5,701 nucleotides of DNA from a bacterium (GTDB lineage Bacteria; Bacteroidota; Bacteroidia; Cytophagales; Thermonemataceae): NCBI GenBank assembly GCA_025362415.1, contig JANYGM010000488.1:1-5701 (forward strand), in the 5' to 3' direction. Each line of letters begins with the position of its first letter. The stretch's first letter is position 1. Below are positions 1 through 5,593 of this stretch, in pieces. Both the position numbers and the translations under genes were made by a program. The notes under the pieces are model-generated. The model had not been told where the DNA came from. It made no database searches and saw nothing but the letters and a program-made list of their open reading frames with translations.

Positions 1-200
1 CTAAATTACAAAAAAATAGGTCAAAAATGTATTTCGTTCCATATGCTGTTTCGTTGGAACTAATACCAATTTTTTCCGAAATCCTTCCCGTTTGCAGTAT
101 AAGTAAGTAATGAGAAATACAAAATTTAGGAGTTTATTTGCAACTCATTACTTAGTTATTGTGAATTATAAATGAATACAAAATGCTTCTAATTATTTAA
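1..200. other. Intergenic/edge region with no supported gene
   Basis: No convincing coding sequence is seen. One plus-strand frame is open from the left edge to a stop at 108-110, and one minus-strand frame is open from a stop at 134-136 out of the left edge. The minus frame has no ATG and neither translation is recognisable, so both are left uncalled. The stretch holds an inverted repeat (104-154), a weaker one (GTTCCA at 36-41 with TGGAAC at 55-60), and a 10-bp direct repeat AATACAAAAT at 116-125 and 175-184. None is followed by a proper T-tract, so no terminator is called for the small gene ending at 201. Confidence 0.5.
104..154. repeat. 11-bp perfect inverted repeat, long-stem hairpin candidate
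   Basis: TAAGTAATGAG at 104-114 is the exact reverse complement of CTCATTACTTA at 144-154. Inside it, AAATA (115-119) can pair with TATTT (135-139), leaving a four-base bulge (140-143) and a roughly 15-nt loop. It lies 47 bp downstream of the stop codon of the minus-strand gene at 201, so it could stabilise or help end that transcript. On the minus strand no T-run follows, which argues against a classical intrinsic terminator. It could also be the trace of an old repeat element. Confidence 0.55.
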
Positions 201-728
201 TTAAAAAACTTGAATACATTGTTCTCTGATTATCCAAAGTGCATTAAAATCTATGTTAAGGTATTTATTTTCAATATTTTGTAGCCAATTTGTGAGATAA
301 TTTTTATGATAATTAACTTTAAATTCTGTGATTTGGTGTGGTGAAATTTCTAACTCCTCTAATAAATCAAATTCAAAATTAGTTGGTTTTGAACTTGATT
401 TGGTAAAATCAAAATTTTTATCTTTGAATTTCAAATAATTATGAGCCTCTGGAATATAATCAAGATTGTTTTTTGACAAAATTTCTGCAATTTGAGGGGT
501 GTTTTTTGCATTCATTTTGAAAATTCCAAGCATTAGTTTTATTTCTGAAAAATCTGTATTTGCTTGATTTTCGTCAATAAGTTGTTTGAGTAATGCGTGT
601 TTTGTGCTACAAGTACCGCAATTATCTGAAAATAAAGTAGTTAAATCATTTTTATTGGGATTACGTTTGTATGGAAGCTGTTTGACAAATGTAATAGCAT
701 CAGAAAAAGTAAAAATTGTATTCTCCAA
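201..728 (-). CDS. Uncharacterised protein with transglutaminase-like Cys/His/Asp pattern; 5' end probably frameshifted
   Basis: The frame encodes 175 residues with no signal peptide or membrane segment, so a cytoplasmic location is expected. Near the N-terminus is QLPYKRN (17-23), then a Cys-containing segment GTCSTKHALL (38-47), then EAHNYLKF (94-101) and NFDFT (105-109). The order C40, H96, D107, with the His and Asp on neighbouring predicted strands, resembles the transglutaminase/papain-like triad. That assignment is inference from motif order, and no substrate can be named. The C-terminus (LWIIREQCI, 164-172) looks like a natural end. The only available in-frame start is a TTG at 728. 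An ATG at 784 in another frame would add MAQLPNFKIKSAGQVLRHF and enter this frame if one base were restored to the A5 run at 727-731, giving 194 residues. The gene therefore may be broken, misread in sequencing, or genuinely start at TTG. It lies downstream of the protease terminator on the same strand. Confidence 0.75.
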   Translation of the reverse strand: MENTIFTFSDAITFVKQLPYKRNPNKNDLTTLFSDNCGTCSTKHALLKQLIDENQANTDFSEIKLMLGIFKMNAKNTPQIAEILSKNNLDYIPEAHNYLKFKDKNFDFTKSSSKPTNFEFDLLEELEISPHQITEFKVNYHKNYLTNWLQNIENKYLNIDFNALWIIREQCIQVF

Positions 729-784
729 AAATGCCTTAGAACTTGTCCTGCTGATTTAATTTTAAAATTTGGTAGTTGTGCCAT
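728..784 (-). pseudogene. Displaced 5' end of the transglutaminase-like gene (frameshift candidate)
   Basis: From ATG at 782-784 the minus strand reads 19 codons, MAQLPNFKIKSAGQVLRHF, up to a run of five T (plus-strand A at 727-731). Read on without correction, this frame gives WRIQFLLFLMLL and stops after 47 codons in total. With a sixth T the reading becomes CAT TTT TTG GAG AAT and joins the 175-residue frame without a gap. The start codon follows the terminator T-tract by 13 nt and has no clear ribosome binding site, which is common in Bacteroidota. The homopolymer position suggests an indel or a sequencing error. Programmed slippage is less likely on a run of only five. Confidence 0.5.
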
Positions 785-797
785 CTTGTTGATTTTC

Positions 798-840
798 AAA
801 AAAACTCTCACAAATTTACTGAAAATCTGTGAGAGTTTTT
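798..840 (-). terminator. Intrinsic terminator of the secreted protease gene
   Basis: AAAAACTCTCACA (800-812) and TGTGAGAGTTTTT (828-840) form a perfect 13-bp stem with a 15-nt loop. Read on the minus strand, the stem ends in a run of seven T (804-798). It begins 28 nt after the protease stop codon (869-871), the expected place for its rho-independent terminator. The stem also carries T on the plus-strand side (836-840), so it could act in both directions, but no plus-strand gene points at it. GATTTTC at 791-797 is complementary to GAAAATC in the loop (821-827), which gives an alternative pairing. Confidence 0.9.
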
Positions 841-854
841 GATTTTATTTATGG

Positions 855-883
855 CAAATCTAAAAAATTTATTCTATTACAAA
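855..883 (-). promoter_or_regulatory. Candidate Bacteroidota-type promoter for the small downstream gene
   Basis: On the minus strand TTTG (883-880) is followed after 17 nt by TAGATTTG (862-855). This matches the -33 TTG / -7 TAnnTTTG pattern known for Bacteroidota, with a spacing reported for flavobacteria. It overlaps the last codons and stop of the protease gene. Transcription would begin near 848, so the terminator hairpin would lie in the leader of the small gene. The match is short, and the coding constraint plus AT-richness make chance quite possible. Confidence 0.35.
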
Positions 884-3800
884 TCTTCTAAATGTATTTT
901 CTTGGCTATTTCTGATAGCAATAATATACGTTCCTATGGCTAGATTACTTGTTTTTAGGCTGATTTTATTTTGCCCTGCTTGCGCTTTTTGTTCATATTT
1001 AGCTACACGCACACCTGTAAGAGAAATAATTTCAATAAAAACATTTTCTTCTTTTGGTGTGAAAAAAGCAACATTCAAAATGCTATTCACATCATTTTTG
1101 GCAGGAACAGGATAAACACTCAAAGAAAGCGTTTGTTTGCCCTCAAAATTCACAGAAATAATCTTAGAAAACTCATTAGAATTACCTTTGGTATCATCTT
1201 TATTGATAGTTTTCAAACGGTAATAATTAGTGCCATTAGAAGGAGAATTATCAAACATTTGATAACTACGGATTTCTTGATTAGAATTTCCTAAAATAGT
1301 TTCCTTGCGTCCCAAAGTAACAAAATCTTTCCCATTAGTAGATTTTTCTACTTCAAAATATGCGACATCTGTTTCTAAAATAGTTTTCCATTCTATCAAA
1401 ACACTTTCAGTTTGTTTTTTGGCTGTAATATCCAACAACTGAATAGGCAAAGGCACAATAGGAATACCTACACCAAAACCAGAAAAACCAGTCGCAAAAC
1501 TACCTTCTATCCAATAATCAGTGCCAAAAGTGCCAGTTGTAGTGCCAGAACTAACTACATAAGAAGTTGCACCAGTTGCGGCACTAATTGCACCAGCCGT
1601 TTTTGCTAATAAAGCATTGGCACGTACTTTTGTAGTTGCAGTTTCCCAACCCAAAATTTCAGCATTTGTATAATAAAAACGAGCATTATAAGTACCACTT
1701 GTGTTGTTTGTAGTAGGTACAACTCTAAATGTTTTGTTTGTAAGATACTCACTAGTAACCGCACTAACAAACATTTGTGAGCTAGTACCAACTCTATCCA
1801 CTACCACAGAAGTACACCCATAGTCGTGAGAAGAAGTATTCTCTATTTTTGCCATTAGTTTTCCTGTCGTATTATCATAAAAATAAGCAGTAGAATTTGG
1901 ACCTAAATAACGCTGATTATTGGGTGTAGAGCCAGAAAGAGCATCTTCAACTGCAAAACCAGAGGTTAATGTTCTGATAACTACATCATCTACTACAAAT
2001 GCAGGATTATTTCGTGTGCTATTATCATTATACCAACCCCAACCAATATAAAATTTAGTTCCTTTAAGTACTGTAGGAAGATTAAAAGTACGTGTTGTAG
2101 TTGTAGTAACACCTTGATATGGTGTCGTAGTGGTTGTTCCTTCTATTAAATTGAATGTATTAGGTACTGCTTCTGTAGAATAATATAAACTACCATAGTC
2201 CCAATTTGTTCCTGCAGACCTTTCTCCATTACATCTAAACTTAAAAGAAATTTCTATATCCCCAGTTGGACTAACAGTTGCATCTATAAGTGGTGTTCGT
2301 AATACTACATCACTTTCACTATTTGCTTGGTAAGTTGCACTACCTGCTGCACTACTTACATAAGCACTATTTGTGCCTGCAAGCACTATTTGTGTACCTA
2401 CTCTCCAAAGATTTACGCCAGGAGTTGCCAAAAAATTTCCAGTTGCCCAACCTGTGGGTAATGCTGCTGTGGCATCAAAATTTTCTGTTAGTAACGTAAC
2501 CCCAGCACTTCCAGAAGCAGGTACAATATCATTATCAGGAATACTCAACGTATTTGTTATGTTAGGGGTGATATTAGCCATTCCACTAACTGCAAGCGCA
2601 AGCCTTAATACCAAACTTTCTGTTGCCTCAATTGAAACATCATCAAAAACACGCACCACTACATTTTGATTAGCTGCACTTGCCGCAGGAAATGTAATAG
2701 AAGTTGTACGTAATTCATAATCAGCTGGGCTAATAGCACTCGCTCCAGCATCAACAGAAACGTTCACCACTATAGCCACAAGAGAAGCTTGAGAAATAGA
2801 CACAGGAATACTTACGTCTGTATATCTTCTACAATCTCCCACCACTGCCACTGTTGTAGGTGCTTCCGCTTGTGTAGTAGTAGCACTTACGAAAGAAACA
2901 TCAGGTTTATTTTCTTTTACTTTTACATTATCAATGTACAAATTATTTCCAAATTGATTGGTAGAAATAAATCTTACACGTACTTTTTGGTTGGCATAAG
3001 TACTAATATCTATTTGTTCTTTTCTCCATTGTGCAGCCGTAGGTACAAATTGTGTAGCAGAAACACTACCAACTGTAGAAAGTGTAGCACCAGTTTTGCT
3101 ATAAATGGAAGTCCAAGTAACACCACAATCTGTAGAAATTTCTACTGCCAACCCATCAGCCGTACCTACTGTTTTTTGTCTGTATGCTACATCAAACTCT
3201 ACAATAGCTGTAGTAGCTGTTACTGGAATATCAATAATAGGAGAAATAAGTTCATCTTTTTGGTTACTAGCTGCATTATAACGAAAAAAATTCATAAATG
3301 CAACACCACTTGTTGCACCAGAAAGACCTGTTATTCCTGTATATTCCACCCATTTGTAGCAATCTTTGCCTGTTGATTGTGTAACTTGCCACTTGTCAGG
3401 CGGAAATGTATTGCTTTCAAAATTTTCAGAGAATGGAAAAGCCGCCCCATTGACTACTTCAAAATTAGCAGTAATATCATTAGAAAAAGTATTGGCAGTA
3501 TTAGCAACACCGTTAGATATTGTTACAAAAGCTCTATAAGTATGTGCGCCCAACGCAGGAGCAACAATATTAGGCAGATTAACATTAAGAACGGCTTGTG
3601 CCGCAAGTGAGCCTGTCCAAGCAAAAGTTTGTACCGCTCCACCATCAATTTGATATGAAATAGTAGCAGTTGTAAGTACGCTTGTACCTAAATTTTTTAG
3701 TTCTATTTGTGGTGTGATATTATTTCCAAAACAATAATCTCCGTCTGGTGTAAAAAGATTAGTTGCAGCCCCGTAATTAGCCACAGGTGCAACTAATGCG

Positions 3801-5038
3801 GGTGAATTTTGCCAATTTACACGTCTTGGAGAACTTTCTAAAACAGTACGCATACGAGTTTTTTGGTCTTGTGTAAAGATATTCATACACAAATCACCAG
3901 AATAATCCATATAATTTTCTATTTGGCGTACATTTCCACATTGTGTAAGTGTAGGACAACCAGGAGGATTAGAAAAATTAGAGTTAGTACATTCAGGCGT
4001 ATCAGCGCAATAATCACCCACAGTACCACAAGTACCAACATCACCCCAAAGGTGTCTAAGCCCTAAACCGTGTCCTATTTCGTGTGTAGCTGTTCTTCCA
4101 TCTCCATAATTAAGGATAGGTAAACCTCTTCCAAAACCATCATAAGTCATCACAAGTCCATCAGTATTAGCAGTTGCAGTACCTACTCCATTAGTACAAT
4201 TATCTCCTACTTCTGCATCTAAACCAGGTAAGCCAGAGTTTGGTGGAAACTGTGCATAACCCAAAATACCACCACTTAAAGAGGCTGTCCACATATTAAA
4301 ATACCAATCAGGATTCCAAGAAGTAGCTGGTTTGATAGTTGCATCTACATAAGTTGTAGTATAGGGTGGCGCAGAAAAACCTGAAGTATTTCTATTTATC
4401 CTATCTATGCCATTGCTAGCAGCATTGGTAGGTGTGCGTTTAGCAAGTACATATTCTATTTCGCAATCAGCACTAACAGGATTAGAACTAAAACCATTTG
4501 TACCTACTTTTCTACGAAAATCCTCATTCAAAACATCTATTTGGTCTTGTATTTGCGCATCAGAGATATTTGAACCTACACCAACTGCCTCGCCATTATG
4601 TATGACGTGTACGACCACAGGAATATAAAAAATGCCATTTACTATGCGTGCATTAGGATTATTAGCTATATTTGCAGCAATAATAGCTTTGCGTTTTGCT
4701 ATTTTTTTCTGTAAATCTTTTTCAAAATCATCTAAACTACCCATTTCAGGATGTTTTTGGCGCATCAAAGCATCATTTTCCATAGTATAACAACGCACTT
4801 TACCTGTGTTTTTGAGAGATTTGATGTTATAATCATACATTGGAATGCCGTTGTGCATCTTTAATTCTGCTTTTTGAGAAGAATTAGTTGCATTATTTAT
4901 AAGATTATCTTTTTGGATATCCTTTTGGATAAGAATTTGTTTCAATTCTTTTTGCTCATTATGAGGGATTTTTGCCTTCTGTTGTGCATACACTCCTATA
5001 TATAAGCAGGAGAGGAAGATGCTAGTAATGAATTTCAT
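869..5038 (-). CDS. Secreted multidomain pappalysin-type (M43) zinc metalloprotease with T9SS sorting domain
   Basis: This 1389-residue protein is predicted to be exported by Sec and then moved across the outer membrane by the type IX system, ending at the cell surface or outside. A signal peptide (1-18, cleavage likely after VYA) is followed by a propeptide (about 20-130) containing RCYTMEN with Cys83. The protease domain is about 136-405. It has the zinc motif HEIGHGLGLRH (His319, Glu320, His323, His329), the Met-turn NYMDYSG with Met377, LGYAQFP (259-265), GDYCADTP (341-348) and six cysteines between 337 and 384. After it come a CARDB-like domain (415-525), a MAM/choice-of-anchor-J-like domain (533-708), Calx-beta (712-838, ending in IPDND), a second J-like domain (847-1022), an unassigned region (1030-1190), an Fn3-like domain (1198-1299) and a type A sorting domain (1303-1389; VYPVPAKN, LAIGTY). 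Substrate and physiological role cannot be told; nutrient proteolysis is the usual inference. The ATG at 5038 begins a proper signal peptide and is AT-preceded with no Shine-Dalgarno. No lesions are seen. Confidence 0.95.
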   Translation of the reverse strand: MKFITSIFLSCLYIGVYAQQKAKIPHNEQKELKQILIQKDIQKDNLINNATNSSQKAELKMHNGIPMYDYNIKSLKNTGKVRCYTMENDALMRQKHPEMGSLDDFEKDLQKKIAKRKAIIAANIANNPNARIVNGIFYIPVVVHVIHNGEAVGVGSNISDAQIQDQIDVLNEDFRRKVGTNGFSSNPVSADCEIEYVLAKRTPTNAASNGIDRINRNTSGFSAPPYTTTYVDATIKPATSWNPDWYFNMWTASLSGGILGYAQFPPNSGLPGLDAEVGDNCTNGVGTATANTDGLVMTYDGFGRGLPILNYGDGRTATHEIGHGLGLRHLWGDVGTCGTVGDYCADTPECTNSNFSNPPGCPTLTQCGNVRQIENYMDYSGDLCMNIFTQDQKTRMRTVLESSPRRVNWQNSPALVAPVANYGAATNLFTPDGDYCFGNNITPQIELKNLGTSVLTTATISYQIDGGAVQTFAWTGSLAAQAVLNVNLPNIVAPALGAHTYRAFVTISNGVANTANTFSNDITANFEVVNGAAFPFSENFESNTFPPDKWQVTQSTGKDCYKWVEYTGITGLSGATSGVAFMNFFRYNAASNQKDELISPIIDIPVTATTAIVEFDVAYRQKTVGTADGLAVEISTDCGVTWTSIYSKTGATLSTVGSVSATQFVPTAAQWRKEQIDISTYANQKVRVRFISTNQFGNNLYIDNVKVKENKPDVSFVSATTTQAEAPTTVAVVGDCRRYTDVSIPVSISQASLVAIVVNVSVDAGASAISPADYELRTTSITFPAASAANQNVVVRVFDDVSIEATESLVLRLALAVSGMANITPNITNTLSIPDNDIVPASGSAGVTLLTENFDATAALPTGWATGNFLATPGVNLWRVGTQIVLAGTNSAYVSSAAGSATYQANSESDVVLRTPLIDATVSPTGDIEISFKFRCNGERSAGTNWDYGSLYYSTEAVPNTFNLIEGTTTTTPYQGVTTTTTRTFNLPTVLKGTKFYIGWGWYNDNSTRNNPAFVVDDVVIRTLTSGFAVEDALSGSTPNNQRYLGPNSTAYFYDNTTGKLMAKIENTSSHDYGCTSVVVDRVGTSSQMFVSAVTSEYLTNKTFRVVPTTNNTSGTYNARFYYTNAEILGWETATTKVRANALLAKTAGAISAATGATSYVVSSGTTTGTFGTDYWIEGSFATGFSGFGVGIPIVPLPIQLLDITAKKQTESVLIEWKTILETDVAYFEVEKSTNGKDFVTLGRKETILGNSNQEIRSYQMFDNSPSNGTNYYRLKTINKDDTKGNSNEFSKIISVNFEGKQTLSLSVYPVPAKNDVNSILNVAFFTPKEENVFIEIISLTGVRVAKYEQKAQAGQNKISLKTSNLAIGTYIIAIRNSQENTFRRFVIE

Positions 5039-5160
5039 TGGTTTAGTTGTTTTGATTGATTTTAATTTAAAATAGTTTTGTAGAGATACGTTTATAAATT
5101 GGATTACTTTTATGTAAAAAATACTTCTAAAGGATTTGTATTGAAATTTAGCATTCTTAC

Positions 5161-5180
5161 TTAATATTTTTAAATATTAA
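5161..5180. repeat. AT-only palindrome in the protease leader
   Basis: TTAATATTT (5161-5169) and AAATATTAA (5172-5180) are perfect reverse complements around a two-base centre. If the -7 element at 5192-5199 is used, this palindrome lies at the very start of the transcript, about 120 nt before the start codon. It could be a weak 5' stem-loop or a regulator site. In such AT-rich DNA a chance origin is also reasonable. Confidence 0.5.
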
Positions 5181-5191
5181 AAATAAGGTTG

Positions 5192-5199
5192 CAAATGTA
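5192..5199 (-). promoter_or_regulatory. Candidate -7 promoter element of the protease gene
   Basis: The minus strand reads TACATTTG, an exact match to the Bacteroidota -7 consensus TAnnTTTG, and is the only such match between the start codon at 5038 and 5200. No TTG is found 17-23 nt upstream of it, so the -33 half is missing or degenerate. Initiation here would give a leader of roughly 145 nt. Confidence 0.4.
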
Positions 5200-5333
5200 A
5201 TGTTTTTCTAACGGTTTCTAAGTAGTCTATACTTTTATCACTAAAAAAGTAACCAAAAAATGTTAAAAAAAGTCGTTTTAATGTAAGGTTTTTTCTTAAC
5301 TAACTCAAAGTCAAACTATTAAATTTCAATTAC

Positions 5334-5348
5334 GTGTGAATTTCACAC
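5334..5348. promoter_or_regulatory. 15-bp palindrome GTGTGAA-T-TTCACAC, operator candidate
   Basis: Two perfect 7-bp half sites flank one central T. The half site TGTGA resembles those bound by CRP/FNR-family regulators, but the canonical six-base spacer is reduced to three (TGTGA-ATT-TCACA). It ends three bases before the left end of the inverted-repeat element and lies about 135 bp upstream of the candidate protease -7 element. It may be a regulator site or simply part of the target of the element. Confidence 0.35.
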
Positions 5349-5350
5349 AC

Positions 5351-5376
5351 TTAGATAATGACATTGATAAATTGTA
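5351..5376 (+). repeat. Left terminal inverted repeat (26 bp)
   Basis: It matches the reverse complement of 5568-5593 at 25 of 26 positions; the single difference is T at 5359 against C in the partner orientation. The match stops sharply on the outer side, where ACAC (5347-5350) does not pair with CTAA (5594-5597). This defines the element boundary. Confidence 0.9.
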
Positions 5377-5392
5377 TTCTGAATTTTGTAGC

Positions 5393-5428
5393 CACTTGAT
5401 TTATCAAGTGATGTTTTGGGACAAAACA
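5393..5428. repeat. Left-arm double hairpin
   Basis: CACTTGAT (5393-5400) and ATCAAGTG (5403-5410) form an 8-bp stem with a TT loop. It is followed at once by TGTTTTG (5412-5418) and CAAAACA (5422-5428), a 7-bp stem with a GGA loop. The two hairpins are one base apart. The first stem differs in its outer bases from its counterpart in the right arm but still pairs fully. Confidence 0.85.
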
Positions 5429-5516
5429 ACTGAGGTAGTGCAATTACTTAGTACAAATTGCGTGGAATTTATTTATCAAAAAGAATATTTTGTAGCGTGG
5501 TTTGTTCTCTACCATT

Positions 5517-5554
5517 TGTTTTGTCCCAAAACAGCGTTTTGATAAATCAAACGC
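5517..5554. repeat. Right-arm double hairpin
   Basis: TGTTTTG (5517-5523) and CAAAACA (5527-5533) form a 7-bp stem with a TCC loop. Next to it, GCGTTTTGAT (5534-5543) and ATCAAACGC (5546-5554) form a 9-bp stem with one bulged T and an AA loop. This is the mirror of the left-arm arrangement, with outer stem bases GCG/CGC in place of CAC/GTG. Confidence 0.85.
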
Positions 5555-5567
5555 CTACATAAAAATT

Positions 5568-5593
5568 TACAATTTATCAATGTCGTTATCTAA
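5568..5593 (-). repeat. Right terminal inverted repeat (26 bp)
   Basis: This is the inverted partner of 5351-5376, with one mismatch. It ends in GTTATCTAA at 5593, after which the sequence CTAAAGG has no counterpart on the left flank. Confidence 0.9.

Larger units (their letters stand above)
5039..5350. other. Upstream non-coding region of the protease gene
   Basis: This stretch of about 310 bp is strongly AT-rich and holds no supported gene. It contains the leader and putative -7 element of the protease, an AT-rich hairpin (5161-5180) and a palindrome (5334-5348), each listed separately. Between 5200 and 5333 nothing else specific is seen beyond homopolymer runs of A and T. Confidence 0.7.
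5351..5593. mobile_element. MITE-like non-coding palindromic element, 243 bp
   Basis: The element begins TTAGATAATGACATTG and ends with the reverse complement, with one mismatch, of its first 26 bases. Further inside, two more blocks are shared in inverted orientation: TTGATTTATCAA (5396-5407 and 5539-5550) and an 18-bp block TGTTTTGGGACAAAACAA (5412-5429, inverted at 5516-5533). Each block is itself palindromic. The 86-bp centre (5430-5515) holds more short hairpins, for example GCAATT/AATTGC at 5440-5461 and TGGT/ACCA at 5498-5514, plus a second copy of TTTTGTAGC (5384-5392 and 5488-5496). No transposase is encoded, so mobility would depend on a source elsewhere. No target-site duplication is obvious beside the ends. 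The inverted structure is certain; the mobile nature is inferred. I do not recognise the family. Confidence 0.6.

Noticed and set aside
36..60. GTTCCA/TGGAAC hairpin as a terminator
   Set aside because: The stem has only six pairs with a 13-nt loop, and the nearest T-run lies about 10 nt or more from the stem on either strand.
971..1294. Plus-strand 107-codon open frame opposite the protease C-terminus
   Set aside because: It is antisense to the Fn3-like and sorting domains, its composition is unlike a protein of this host, and it has no start signals.
2070..2140. Threonine-rich low-complexity stretch encoded by repeated ACT/ACA codons (residues 967-983)
   Set aside because: It is short and imperfect, and such Thr-rich loops are common in secreted Bacteroidota proteins. 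There is no sign of a phase-variable repeat.
2789..3376. Plus-strand 195-codon open frame opposite the protease
   Set aside because: It is antisense to a well-supported gene. The translation is rich in Cys, Ser and Ile from reversed Thr/Ala/Val codons and shows no domain, so it is a shadow frame.
4985..5038. Possible lipoprotein signal (LSC at residues 9-11)
   Set aside because: The bases around Cys11 do not give a canonical lipobox (Phe at -3), and the Cys lies in the middle of the hydrophobic stretch. A normal signal peptidase I site follows at VYA, and T9SS sorting is already indicated.
5336..5542. Plus-strand 68-codon open frame starting MNFTHLDNDIDKLY
   Set aside because: It lies almost wholly inside the inverted-repeat element, its sequence follows the hairpin repeats, its start sits inside the 5334-5348 palindrome and it has no ribosome binding site. 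It is best explained as a chance frame through a non-coding repeat.
5351..5593. CRISPR array or tRNA/ncRNA gene reading of the repeats
   Set aside because: The repeats are inverted rather than regularly spaced direct repeats with unique spacers, and no cloverleaf with conserved tRNA bases is present.
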